This document shows positions 34,884 to 43,318 of a stretch of 64,000 nucleotides of DNA, one piece after another. The DNA is from Paenibacillus sp. MMS20-IR301 (GTDB lineage: Bacteria > Bacillota > Bacilli > Paenibacillales > Paenibacillaceae). The stretch covers positions 7,585,001 through 7,649,000 of the forward strand of contig NZ_CP135275.1 in NCBI RefSeq assembly GCF_032302195.1, written 5' to 3'. The notes beneath the pieces are model-generated. The model worked only from the letters and a program-made list of their open reading frames with translations, had not been told where the DNA came from and made no database searches. Within the stretch, counting starts at the first letter, position 1, and every line of letters starts with the position of its first letter. Both the position numbers and the translations under genes were made by a program.

Positions 34884-35789
34884 ATGCGCTTTAATACCAA
34901 AAAATTCGTACGTAATATTCCGCTGCATGTAATGATATTGCCGGCCTTAATTATCATTATTATCTTCAGTTATGTGCCGATGGCGGGGCTGGTCATCGCC
35001 TTTCAGGATTTTTCCCCGGTGGCAGGCTTTAAACATATTACTTGGAACGGCCTCGACAATTTCCGTTACCTGTTTGATCTGCCCGGCTTCAGCACGGTTG
35101 TGTGGAATACGGTGTTTATCTCCACCATGAAAATCGTAGCCGGACTTACCGTGCCGGTGATCACCGCCCTGCTGCTCAACGAAGTCCGTGTGAACGGCTT
35201 CAAGCGTACAATACAGACCATTATATATATGCCGCACTTTTTCTCCTGGGTTATTCTGGGGGGGATCGTCGTCGATGTGTTATCCCCGAGCTCCGGGATT
35301 GTCAATATGCTGCTGAAGGCTCTGGGCATGCAGCCGATTCAGTTTCTGGCGGATAATAACTGGTTCCCGTACATATTGGTCATTACTGACCAGTGGAAGG
35401 AATTCGGCTTCGGAACGATTATCTACCTGGCAGCACTGACCAGCATTGACACCTCGCTTTATGAAGCCTCTATTATCGATGGTGCCGGCAGATGGAAGCA
35501 GACATGGCATATCACGCTGCCCGGGATCCGCCCGATAATGATTCTGATGCTTACGCTGAGTCTTGGCAATGTCCTGAACGGGGGATTTGATCAGGTATTT
35601 AATCTGTACAATCCGCTGGTGTATGAATCAGGAGACATCCTGGATACAATGATTTACCGGATAGGTCTTCAGGAAGCGCAATATTCGGTATCTACGGCGC
35701 TTGGTTTGATTAAGTCCGTTGTATCCTGCGGCTTCATCGGGCTTGGCTATTACCTGGCTTACCGTTTCGCCAAATACCGGATCTTCTAG
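34884..35789 (+). CDS. LplB-type ABC sugar permease
   Basis: The 301-residue permease has six predicted membrane spans, the opening ILPALIIIIIFSYVPM typical of LplB-like subunits, and an EAA loop (LYEASIIDGAGRWKQ). ATG 34884 follows AAGGAGGAGA; a GTG at 34848 in the same frame has no ribosome site. It forms the channel with the next gene. No ATPase gene is adjacent. Confidence 0.88.
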   Translation: MRFNTKKFVRNIPLHVMILPALIIIIIFSYVPMAGLVIAFQDFSPVAGFKHITWNGLDNFRYLFDLPGFSTVVWNTVFISTMKIVAGLTVPVITALLLNEVRVNGFKRTIQTIIYMPHFFSWVILGGIVVDVLSPSSGIVNMLLKALGMQPIQFLADNNWFPYILVITDQWKEFGFGTIIYLAALTSIDTSLYEASIIDGAGRWKQTWHITLPGIRPIMILMLTLSLGNVLNGGFDQVFNLYNPLVYESGDILDTMIYRIGLQEAQYSVSTALGLIKSVVSCGFIGLGYYLAYRFAKYRIF

Positions 35790-35805
35790 GGAAGGAGCAC
35801 TATCC

Positions 35806-36693
35806 ATGCAATTCACATCCAAACCGTACCGCTGGTTTCTCCGTATCAATTATGTCATTCTTGTTTTGCTCGCGGTCCTGTGTTTTTTTCCAATCATCAA
35901 TGTGCTGGCGATCTCCTTCAGTTCAAGTGAGGCGGTCAGTGCGGGACGGGTTACGTTCTGGCCGGTGGAGTTTACCTTTTCTTCCTACCGGTACATGCTG
36001 GAAAATAACCAGTTTATCCGTTCCTTCGGAACCAGCCTGCTTAGAGTAGTGCTAGGGGTATCCGTTAACTTGATCTTCACGGTTCTGGTTGCCTACCCGC
36101 TCTCCAAAGAGGCGGCGGTATTCCGCTCGCGGACCGTTTACGCCTGGATCTTCGTATTCACCATGCTGTTCAGCGGCGGGCTGATTCCCGGTTATCTGGT
36201 CGTTAAGGAGATGCATCTGCTGGACAGCATCTGGGCGCTCATCATTCCCGGAGCAGTGCCGATCTTCAATGTGCTGCTGATGCTGAATTTCTTCAGGGGA
36301 CTCCCGAAAGAGCTGGAGGAAGCGGCGTGGATGGATGGTGCAGGCCATCTGCGGACCTTATGGAGCGTGTATCTGCCCGTGTCTATGCCCAGTATTGCGA
36401 CAGTAACGCTGTTCGCGCTTGTCGGCCACTGGAATGCCTGGTTCGACGGAATGATCTATATGCGGAGCCCGGAGCATTATCCGCTGGCTACTTATCTGCA
36501 GTCAATTCTTCAGCAGGTAACGGCTTCGATGGAGAATGTTACCCTTGAGGAAGCCTCCCTGCTGAATCTGGTCTCGGACCGGACGACCCAGGCGGCGCAA
36601 ATCTTCTTGTCCATTTTACCGATTATGGCGATTTATCCGTTCCTGCAAAGATATTTCGTACACGGGCTGGTCGTCGGCAGCGTGAAGGGTTAA
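35806..36693 (+). CDS. LplC/YtcP-type ABC sugar permease
   Basis: The 295-residue permease partner of the preceding LplB-like protein has six hydrophobic segments, an EAA loop (ELEEAAWMDGAGHLR) and the C-terminal FVHGLVVGSVKG ending characteristic of this subfamily. ATG 35806 follows GAAGGAG 16 bp after the upstream stop. A terminator closes the transport operon before the two-component genes. Confidence 0.88.
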   Translation: MQFTSKPYRWFLRINYVILVLLAVLCFFPIINVLAISFSSSEAVSAGRVTFWPVEFTFSSYRYMLENNQFIRSFGTSLLRVVLGVSVNLIFTVLVAYPLSKEAAVFRSRTVYAWIFVFTMLFSGGLIPGYLVVKEMHLLDSIWALIIPGAVPIFNVLLMLNFFRGLPKELEEAAWMDGAGHLRTLWSVYLPVSMPSIATVTLFALVGHWNAWFDGMIYMRSPEHYPLATYLQSILQQVTASMENVTLEEASLLNLVSDRTTQAAQIFLSILPIMAIYPFLQRYFVHGLVVGSVKG

Positions 36694-36711
36694 AGTATAA
36701 AGGTACTTGAG

Positions 36712-36736
36712 AGAAGCCGGCGACGGCTTCTTTTTT
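36712..36736 (+). terminator. Terminator after importer operon
   Basis: The stem AGAAGCCG / CGGCTTCT with a 4-base loop is followed by six T. Confidence 0.85.
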
Positions 36737-36769
36737 GAAAGCTAAAGCAAACGCAAAGGAATCTATGAA

Positions 36770-38542
36770 ATGAAATCAAAAGTATACCGCTTAAACCGCC
36801 ATTCAATCGTGCATAAGCTGCTGGTTGCTTTCCTGCTGGTAGTGCTGCCGCTATACATTCTCGGAATCTCGATTACCTTCTACAGCTCCAAGCAGATGCA
36901 GGCGGAGGTGGAAAGAGCGAATGAGTCGAAGCTGCAGTTTTATTACAGCCACCTGGAGTTTGAGCTTCAGCGGATCACCCGGCTCGTTGAGGAATATTCC
37001 GTTGATGATACGCTGGCCTCCTTCAGCGCCCGGCTGCCGATTATGAGCCAGTACGAAGTGGACAGCAATCTGAATACTATTGCGGTCAAGCTTAAGCAGA
37101 TCAGGGAGACCAGCCCCTACATCGGCGATGTGGTGTATTATTTGCCTGAGATCAACAAGCGGGTCAGCGTGCAGGACGGTGTCCGGAATGTCGAGCAGCA
37201 GGATTGGCAGAGCCTGGGCGATACGATGGGCAATCTCGGCGGACCAGTATCGGTCTATAACAATGAGCTGTATGTGCTGCGCCGCAGCCCGTTCAATATG
37301 GACAGCAAGGTGCTGCCTAATTTTTTGCTGGGGATTAAGCTGTCGAATCCGGAGCTGGAGCTGCGGCTGAAAGAATACGCGGTATCCGGCGGAAGCGATA
37401 TTACCCTTGTGTTCGGCAGTCATGATGAGTACGTCCTGTCGACAGCAGAAGCCGTGCCTGAGCTGCTGCCGGCCCCGGACAGCCCGCCGGAAGAAGAGAC
37501 GGTCAGCGTGCAGCGCTACCGGCAGAATGATTCCTTCAATTATTCACTCTACGATCACAGCAATCATTTCAGGCTGACGGCCAGCATTCCCAATTCCATC
37601 CTGCTCAAGCCGATCCGTGTGTTCACCGGCCTGCTCTGGCTGCTGACCCTGCTGTCGCTGATCATTATCCTGCTGTTCTCGGTATGGCTGTTCCGGGCGA
37701 TCCAGCGGCCTATATCTATCCTGATCAGAGGCTTCGAGAAGGCGGAGCAGGGGCAGACAGGGCTGCATATTACCCATTCGCGGAAGGATGAATTCGGATA
37801 TCTGTATATCCGGTTCAATGACATGCTCCGGCGCCTGCATATTCTGATAGAAGAGAATTATGTCCAGCGCATCCGTACCGGGGAAGCGGAGCTGAAGCAT
37901 CTGCAGTCGCAGATTACTCCTCATTTCCTGTACAACAGCCTTTTCAGCATCAAGCAGATGGCGGAGGTGGAGAATGTGGAGCTGATTAAAGAGTTCTCCG
38001 ATTATCTGGGCCAATATTTCCGCTATATGACACGCGACTTTGCCCAGGAGGTTACGCTCGGACAGGAGCTGGACCATGCGCTGGTCTATCTGTCGATTCA
38101 GGGAATCCGGTTTGGGCCGCGGATCCGCGCCGAGGTGGACAGCCTGGAGCCGGATTGCCGGGGGATCAAGGTTCCGCGGGTGCTGCTGCAGCCTATTCTT
38201 GAGAATGTATTTGAGCATGGCCTTCACCGGAGGTCCAGCGGCGGCCTGCTTAGCCTGAGCTATAAGAAAACAGGAGAGACTCTGGTCATTTCGATTGAGG
38301 ATAACGGGGATACCTTGACCGATGAAGGCTTGTTACGGCTGCAGCAGCAGCTGACCAGGCAGGAAATCATTAGAGAAGAAGAAACCACAGGACTTCTGAA
38401 TGTGCACCAGCGGCTGCGGATCAAGTTCGGCTCTGCCTACGGCCTGCAGGTTGAACGGAGCCCGCTCGGCGGCTTATGCGTTAAAGTTAACATTCCGCGA
38501 AAAGGGGAGGTGTTATCCGGTGCGGCGGATGATGATCGTTGA
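36770..38542 (+). CDS. YesM-type sensor histidine kinase
   Basis: The 590-residue membrane kinase has an N-terminal membrane segment (about 15-40), an extracellular sensing region (about 40-285), a second membrane segment (about 290-315), HAMP (about 315-370), a His_kinase domain with phosphorylated His385 in QITPHFLYN, and a C-terminal ATPase domain with the N box LQPILENVFEHG. This is the YesM/LytS-like architecture. It should detect extracellular sugar or the loaded binding protein and phosphorylate the response regulator encoded by the overlapping next gene. Control of the adjacent LplABC-like importer is the usual arrangement and is inferred here. Confidence 0.9.
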   Translation: MKSKVYRLNRHSIVHKLLVAFLLVVLPLYILGISITFYSSKQMQAEVERANESKLQFYYSHLEFELQRITRLVEEYSVDDTLASFSARLPIMSQYEVDSNLNTIAVKLKQIRETSPYIGDVVYYLPEINKRVSVQDGVRNVEQQDWQSLGDTMGNLGGPVSVYNNELYVLRRSPFNMDSKVLPNFLLGIKLSNPELELRLKEYAVSGGSDITLVFGSHDEYVLSTAEAVPELLPAPDSPPEEETVSVQRYRQNDSFNYSLYDHSNHFRLTASIPNSILLKPIRVFTGLLWLLTLLSLIIILLFSVWLFRAIQRPISILIRGFEKAEQGQTGLHITHSRKDEFGYLYIRFNDMLRRLHILIEENYVQRIRTGEAELKHLQSQITPHFLYNSLFSIKQMAEVENVELIKEFSDYLGQYFRYMTRDFAQEVTLGQELDHALVYLSIQGIRFGPRIRAEVDSLEPDCRGIKVPRVLLQPILENVFEHGLHRRSSGGLLSLSYKKTGETLVISIEDNGDTLTDEGLLRLQQQLTRQEIIREEETTGLLNVHQRLRIKFGSAYGLQVERSPLGGLCVKVNIPRKGEVLSGAADDDR

Positions 38543-40187
38543 TGATGAACCGGTTATTCTGGACGGGTTATACGAATTTTTTGTAAAGGCTGATTTTGCC
38601 GACCTGGAGATCATTAAAGTGCATTCGGCAGATCATGCGATTGAATGGCTGAATTCGCTCAGAATTGATATTGTGCTCAGTGATATTTGTATGCCAGGCA
38701 TGGACGGGATGGAGCTGATCCGCGAGATCGTTGACCGCTGGCCGCGCTGCAAGGTTATCCTGCTGACCGGCCATAACGAATTCGATTATGCCCATCAGGC
38801 CATCCGCAACCCTTGTGTCATTGATTATCTGCTGAAAACAGAAGGGATGGACAAAATCCGCGCTGCCGTAGCCGTGGCCCTGGAGCAGATAGCTTCGGAG
38901 GAGGAATATAATTACCAGACCCAATGGTTCCGTGACAAGCTGCCCCGGACGCTGCCCCAATTGCAGCAGCAGCTGCTGCATGACATTCTGAGGCGCACCG
39001 ACAAGATTGATTACCGCTCCCTGCAGGAGGAATTCGATACGATTCAGCTGCCGTTTCAGGCGGCTGAGCGAGTGCTGCCGGTCATTATCAGGATTGAAGC
39101 CTGGAGGAACTATGAAACGCCCTCAGACCGGACGCTGATCCGCTATGCTGTAGCGAACATCTCGGCGGAGCTGCTGGGAGACAAGGCGGAGATTAAGGCT
39201 GTCGACCTTGATCCGGTCACGATTGCCTGCTTCGTTCAACCCGGGCCAGCTACTGTATCTGCACATACCCGCGAAGAGGCGTGGCTTAAGACGCACCGCT
39301 TCGTGCATGGTGCGATGGAATCCATCCAGCAGGCCTGTGACACCTGGCTGCAGCTGTCTGCTTCGGTCATTGCCAGCAGTAATACGGTGGACTGGCATGA
39401 GCTGAATTACAGCCTTAACCGCCTGCGGCTGGCCGGTTATGACAGCATGGGGCTCGGCATGGAGAAGCTGCTCAAAATCAATACGCTGGAGCCGGAGCCG
39501 GTCCATGGGATTATGCAGAGCCGGCTGGCTTCATCGGGACTGCTGCTTGACTATGTGAAGCAGCGGCTGCTGGAAGGGAGTTCGGACTGGGCGACTCCGC
39601 TGCGCAAATGGGTGGAGCTGGCCGGCGAGGACGGTCCGGAAGATCCTTTGATCCGATGGAGAATGCTCTCGGGAATCAGCGGCACCCTGCTGGAGGTTGT
39701 GCAGGAGCTGGGCCTTACAGAACAGGCGTTAAGCCAGCAGGATTTGTCGCGGCTGCTGCAGTTCAATATCCACACGCCGTGGCCGGCCGTGATCTCCTTC
39801 TGCCATTCCTTTTTCGAATGGATTACCGCTAACCGCAAAGCCGCCTCCAGGCATGATGAATTCAGCATCCTGTCGATGATCCACCAGTATATCAAGCTCC
39901 ATCTGGCGGATGATCTGTCCCTGACCCGGATTGCCCGGGAGGTATCGCTGAATCCCTCGTATCTCTCGCGCTGGTACAAACGGGCAACCGGCAAAAGCCT
40001 GTCGGATTATATCGCGGATAAAAAGCTGGAGCTGAGCAAAGAGCTGCTGCTGGGCACAGCATTGAAGATGCACGAGATCTCGGTCCGGCTGGGCTTCAGC
40101 GACCAGCATTATTTCTTCCGGTTCTTCAAGAAAACAGCCGGCTGCACCCCGCAGGAGTTCAGGGAGCAGCGGAAGCCGAGGGATTGA
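38520..40187 (+). CDS. YesN-type response regulator, REC and AraC helix-turn-helix
   Basis: The 555-residue cytoplasmic regulator has an N-terminal receiver domain (IVDDEP, phosphorylated Asp55 in LSDICMPGMDG), a long middle region (about 130-430) and a C-terminal AraC/XylS DNA-binding domain (about 455-552, with LTRIAREVSLNPSYLSRWY and FSDQHYFFRFFKK). GTG 38520 follows AAAGGGGAGG and overlaps the kinase gene by 23 bp; ATG 38529 is an alternative. Translational coupling fits a cognate pair. It probably activates the upstream importer promoter. A terminator follows. Confidence 0.9.
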   Translation: MRRMMIVDDEPVILDGLYEFFVKADFADLEIIKVHSADHAIEWLNSLRIDIVLSDICMPGMDGMELIREIVDRWPRCKVILLTGHNEFDYAHQAIRNPCVIDYLLKTEGMDKIRAAVAVALEQIASEEEYNYQTQWFRDKLPRTLPQLQQQLLHDILRRTDKIDYRSLQEEFDTIQLPFQAAERVLPVIIRIEAWRNYETPSDRTLIRYAVANISAELLGDKAEIKAVDLDPVTIACFVQPGPATVSAHTREEAWLKTHRFVHGAMESIQQACDTWLQLSASVIASSNTVDWHELNYSLNRLRLAGYDSMGLGMEKLLKINTLEPEPVHGIMQSRLASSGLLLDYVKQRLLEGSSDWATPLRKWVELAGEDGPEDPLIRWRMLSGISGTLLEVVQELGLTEQALSQQDLSRLLQFNIHTPWPAVISFCHSFFEWITANRKAASRHDEFSILSMIHQYIKLHLADDLSLTRIAREVSLNPSYLSRWYKRATGKSLSDYIADKKLELSKELLLGTALKMHEISVRLGFSDQHYFFRFFKKTAGCTPQEFREQRKPRD

Positions 40188-40201
40188 GGGCAAGCTGAAA
40201 T

Positions 40202-40258
40202 AAGCCGCCGCTTCACAGGGAAGTGCTGATCACTTCATCCTGATGAAACGGCGGCTTT
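40202..40258. terminator. Bidirectional-looking terminator
   Basis: The stem AAGCCGCCG / CGGCGGCTT is separated by a 38-base loop containing smaller pairings, with a short T tract on each strand. It lies between the response regulator and a convergent small membrane protein gene. Confidence 0.6.
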
Positions 40259-40291
40259 GCTGTGCCTGCAGCTGATCAGCCAATAGTGCAG

Positions 40292-40750
40292 TCAGCGTAT
40301 CCGGTTATAAATACTCCAGCTGTTCACCAGATGGCCGATAGCAAACAGCAGGGCCGGGATTATAAACAGCCAGGATTGCAGCCAGAACCCGAGCAGCAGG
40401 AAATAGATTGCCGGGAAGAGGGCCATAGGGACCGGAATCCCCAGCCAAGGGCTGAACAGCGCCGAGAACTTCCGGCCGCTCCGGTAATAGCGGACCCAGC
40501 AGCCATAATAAACCAGCAGGCACACGGCCATTCCTGCAGCGGACAGGCCAAGTGATTGCCCGGCAAGCTCGCGGCCGAAGAGAATCGGCATCATGAAGCA
40601 GGAAATCTGGCCAGCCCGCTCCAGAGAAGTGAAGATCAGCGGTGTGGGGGGCACAGACTCCGGGGCATTCCGGGGCTGGAAAAATATAAAAAGCAGGTTC
40701 GGCAGTAAAACAAGCAAAGGAACAATAAATCCTGTACTGTGCAGGCCCAT
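40292..40750 (-). CDS. Small hypothetical membrane protein
   Basis: The 152-residue protein has four predicted hydrophobic spans and short charged loops (for example YYRSGRKFS). No enzymatic motif was recognised. ATG 40750 has GGAG 7 bp upstream. The overlapping +1 frame on the same strand also stays open but encodes an implausible Cys/Pro-rich product, so this frame is preferred for its membrane-protein character. The gene is monocistronic and convergent with the response regulator. Function unknown. Confidence 0.65.
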   Translation of the reverse strand: MGLHSTGFIVPLLVLLPNLLFIFFQPRNAPESVPPTPLIFTSLERAGQISCFMMPILFGRELAGQSLGLSAAGMAVCLLVYYGCWVRYYRSGRKFSALFSPWLGIPVPMALFPAIYFLLLGFWLQSWLFIIPALLFAIGHLVNSWSIYNRIR

Positions 40751-40944
40751 GGGCAAGCTCCATCCTATTCATCCGTATGTATCTTTCAGCTCTAAATTAC
40801 ATTGCAGGCCAGAACCTGTCAACCAGATTTACCAGGATGCGGAAGAGGAGGCAGGCTTGGCGGGTGCCGTGTGGAGAATACCCGGGTGGAATAGGCTATG
40901 ATAGGCTATGGTATATGCCATGCCTGATCCCACCCGGCCCGGGG

Positions 40945-40981
40945 CAAAAAAAACAGCCGCCCCGTGAAGAAGGAGCGGCTG
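40945..40981 (-). terminator. Terminator of fabV
   Basis: Read on the minus strand, the stem CAGCCGCTCC / GGGGCGGCTG (one mismatch) with an 8-base loop is followed by eight T. Confidence 0.85.
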
Positions 40982-41002
40982 CTGTATGCCAGTCAGGACA
41001 TT

Positions 41003-42193
41003 TTATACCATGTTAGGAATATCCACTGCAGGATCAGTGTCTGCTTCGTAGTCCACGCCTTCGGTGCGGAACCCGAACAGATGGAAGAAATCATCGCGGT
41101 AGCCCTCAAGATCAGCCAGCTCCGGCACATTATCTGTCTCCAGCTCGTTCCAGCGCTGCATCACCTCGATTTGTACATCCTCACGCATTTCCCAATCATC
41201 AATCCGGATCAGATGGCTTCCGTCAGCTGCAGCTTTGCCGCTACTATACAGATGCTCGGCGAACAGGCGGTACATCTGCTGAATGCAGTTCTCGTGCAGC
41301 TCCTTCTCCTTCATGACTCTGTACAGGGCGGAAATATACAGCGGCACTACCGGAATAGCAGAGCTGGATTGAGTGACCAGAGCCTTGTTCACGGACACGA
41401 ATGCCCGTCCGCCTGACGCGGAGAGCTTGTCATTCAGGGCAATTGCCGTCCGCTCCAGATCATTCTTAGCCTGGCCGATGGTTCCGTCACGGTAGATCGG
41501 ATGGGTCACCTTCGGTCCGATATAGGAGTAGGCAACCGTTGTTGCCCCGTCTGCCAGCACACCGGCAGCCTGGAGCTGATCCATCCACATGCCCCAGTCT
41601 TCTCCGCCCATAACGGCGATAGTCTGGCGGACCTCGTCATCCGTTGCCGGCTCGATGGTCACTGTGGACACTTCTCCGGTGTGGAAATTCATGGTTTTGT
41701 TGCTGTAGGCTTCACCCACCGGCTTGATGACCGAAGAGAATACTTCTCCGGTAACCGGGTGGGTACGGCGCGGAGACGCCACGCTGTACACTACCAGATC
41801 CACGGTGCCGAACTCAGCCTTAATCAGGTCGATGGTCTTCGTCTTGATGGCATCCGAGAAGGCATCGCCGACGATGCTGAAGGATTTCAGACCCAGCTTG
41901 GAAGCTTCCCGTTCAAATGCAGCTGAATTGTACCAGCCGGCAGAGGCTGTGCGTGCTCCTTCAGCAGCTTTGTCAAAGAATACGCCGATCGTGTTGGCTC
42001 CTGCGCCGAAGGCAGCGGCAATCCGTGAAGCCAGGCCATATCCCGTTGAAGCGCCGACGACCAGCACGTTAACCGGACCTGTAAGTTTCTTCTGTGCTTT
42101 TACATAATCGATCTGTTCCTGTATTTGTCCGGCACATCCCTCCGGGTGAGCTGTTGTACAGATAAAGCCGCGTGTTTTTGGCTGAATGATCAT
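41003..42193 (-). CDS. fabV: Trans-2-enoyl-CoA/ACP reductase FabV
   Basis: The 396-residue NADH-dependent enoyl reductase catalyses the last reduction of fatty-acid elongation or acyl-CoA reduction in the cytosol. It starts MIIQPKTRGF. It has a long Rossmann motif (VVGASTGYGLASR) and the enlarged short-chain dehydrogenase active site Tyr234-X8-Lys243 (IYRDGTIGQAK), matching Tyr235/Lys244 of characterised FabV proteins. The length is normal for FabV and larger than FabI. ATG 42193 follows AAAGGGGATA. FabV enzymes are naturally insensitive to triclosan. It diverges from the OCD-family operon across a short spacer, with a possible extended -10 TATACT on the minus strand at 42242-42247. Confidence 0.92.
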   Translation of the reverse strand: MIIQPKTRGFICTTAHPEGCAGQIQEQIDYVKAQKKLTGPVNVLVVGASTGYGLASRIAAAFGAGANTIGVFFDKAAEGARTASAGWYNSAAFEREASKLGLKSFSIVGDAFSDAIKTKTIDLIKAEFGTVDLVVYSVASPRRTHPVTGEVFSSVIKPVGEAYSNKTMNFHTGEVSTVTIEPATDDEVRQTIAVMGGEDWGMWMDQLQAAGVLADGATTVAYSYIGPKVTHPIYRDGTIGQAKNDLERTAIALNDKLSASGGRAFVSVNKALVTQSSSAIPVVPLYISALYRVMKEKELHENCIQQMYRLFAEHLYSSGKAAADGSHLIRIDDWEMREDVQIEVMQRWNELETDNVPELADLEGYRDDFFHLFGFRTEGVDYEADTDPAVDIPNMV

Positions 42194-42330
42194 CAAGGAT
42201 ATCCCCTTTGTTTTAGTTTTTAACTTTTTTCGCTAATATAGAGTATAGCAAATGATGGCACAGAAAGATAAGCTTGAATCTTAGATTAGAGCCGCAATTC
42301 ACTGTTCGGCTTTCCGGGAGGCACGGGGAT

Positions 42331-43305
42331 ATGATTATTATTAATGAAAAAGAGGTTGCTGAGCTGCTGACGATGGAGGCCTGCATCACTGTCATGGAGG
42401 CCGTTCTCGCAGATCTGCCTGACGGCGGGGCGGTGCAGAGCCTCCGCCAGGTGGTGCCGCTTGCGGACCGGAATCTGCTGGGCCTGATGCCGGGATACCT
42501 GCGGCGCGAGGGCGTGGCGGGTGCCAAGCTGATTAGCGTATTCCCGCATAATCACGATCTTGGCCTGCCCTCGCATCAGGGGATGGTGGCGCTGTTCGAC
42601 GCCGCCTCCGGTACCCCGCTGGCCATAGTCAACGGCCAGGCAATCACGGCCATCCGCACGGCGGCGGTCAGTGCGGCGGCCACGAAGCTGCTCGCCCGGG
42701 AGGACGCGGCGGCCCTGGCGGTGCTCGGCACCGGGGAGCAGGCCCGGTGCCATGTGGAGGCGATGCTGCAGGTGCGGAGGATCAGCCGCATCGCGGTGTG
42801 GGGCAGAACGCCGGCCAAGGCCGCGGCGCTGGCCGCAGAGATGGGCAGCCGCTGGAGCGTAGCGGCTGCGGCGGCGCCCACGGCAATGGACGCGGTGCGA
42901 GGCGCGGACATCATCTGTACGGCAACGGCGGCGGTGGAGCCGGTGCTGCAAGGCGCCTGGGTGAAGCCAGGCGCCCATATCAATGCGGTCGGCGCCTGCC
43001 GGGCGCATGAACGGGAGCTGGACACGGCGCTGGTCGCAGGGTCCAGGCTGTACGTGGACCGCCGGGAGTCGGCGGTCCATGAAGCGGGTGATTACCTGAT
43101 CCCGCTGAGCGAAGGGGCCATTACGGCCGGACATATCACCGGGGAGCTCGGTGAGCTGCTGACAGGCCGTATACAGGGCAGGACGGACAACAGTGAGATT
43201 ACACTGTTCAAGGGGCTGGGACTGGCGGTCGAGGATCTTGCTGCAGCCTTTTATATTTATAAACAGGCGGCCCTGCTGCACAAAGGCACGGAAATCAAAT
43301 TCTAG
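42331..43305 (+). CDS. Ornithine cyclodeaminase/mu-crystallin family protein
   Basis: The 324-residue cytoplasmic protein belongs to a family that includes ornithine cyclodeaminase, ketimine reductase, alanine dehydrogenase and SbnB-type enzymes, which use NAD(P) on amino or imino acids. Visible motifs are GVAGAKLISVFP, the Ile-Arg-Thr-Ala segment (ITAIRTAAVSA), a Rossmann motif with GTGEQARCHVEA, and VNAVGACRAHERELD-like C-terminal pieces. ATG 42331 is about 10 bp after GGGAGG. It is the first gene of a tight operon with an M19-like and a CocE-like gene. Which amino or imino acid it handles cannot be told. GC is locally higher than in the neighbouring genes (42600-43000). Confidence 0.82.
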   Translation: MIIINEKEVAELLTMEACITVMEAVLADLPDGGAVQSLRQVVPLADRNLLGLMPGYLRREGVAGAKLISVFPHNHDLGLPSHQGMVALFDAASGTPLAIVNGQAITAIRTAAVSAAATKLLAREDAAALAVLGTGEQARCHVEAMLQVRRISRIAVWGRTPAKAAALAAEMGSRWSVAAAAAPTAMDAVRGADIICTATAAVEPVLQGAWVKPGAHINAVGACRAHERELDTALVAGSRLYVDRRESAVHEAGDYLIPLSEGAITAGHITGELGELLTGRIQGRTDNSEITLFKGLGLAVEDLAAAFYIYKQAALLHKGTEIKF

Positions 43306-43318
43306 GGGAGCGAAGCAT

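Noticed and set aside
40305..40772. Alternative 155-codon frame overlapping the small membrane protein
   Set aside because: The product is rich in Cys, Pro and Arg without membrane or domain character; the 40292-40750 frame has a better start and four membrane spans.
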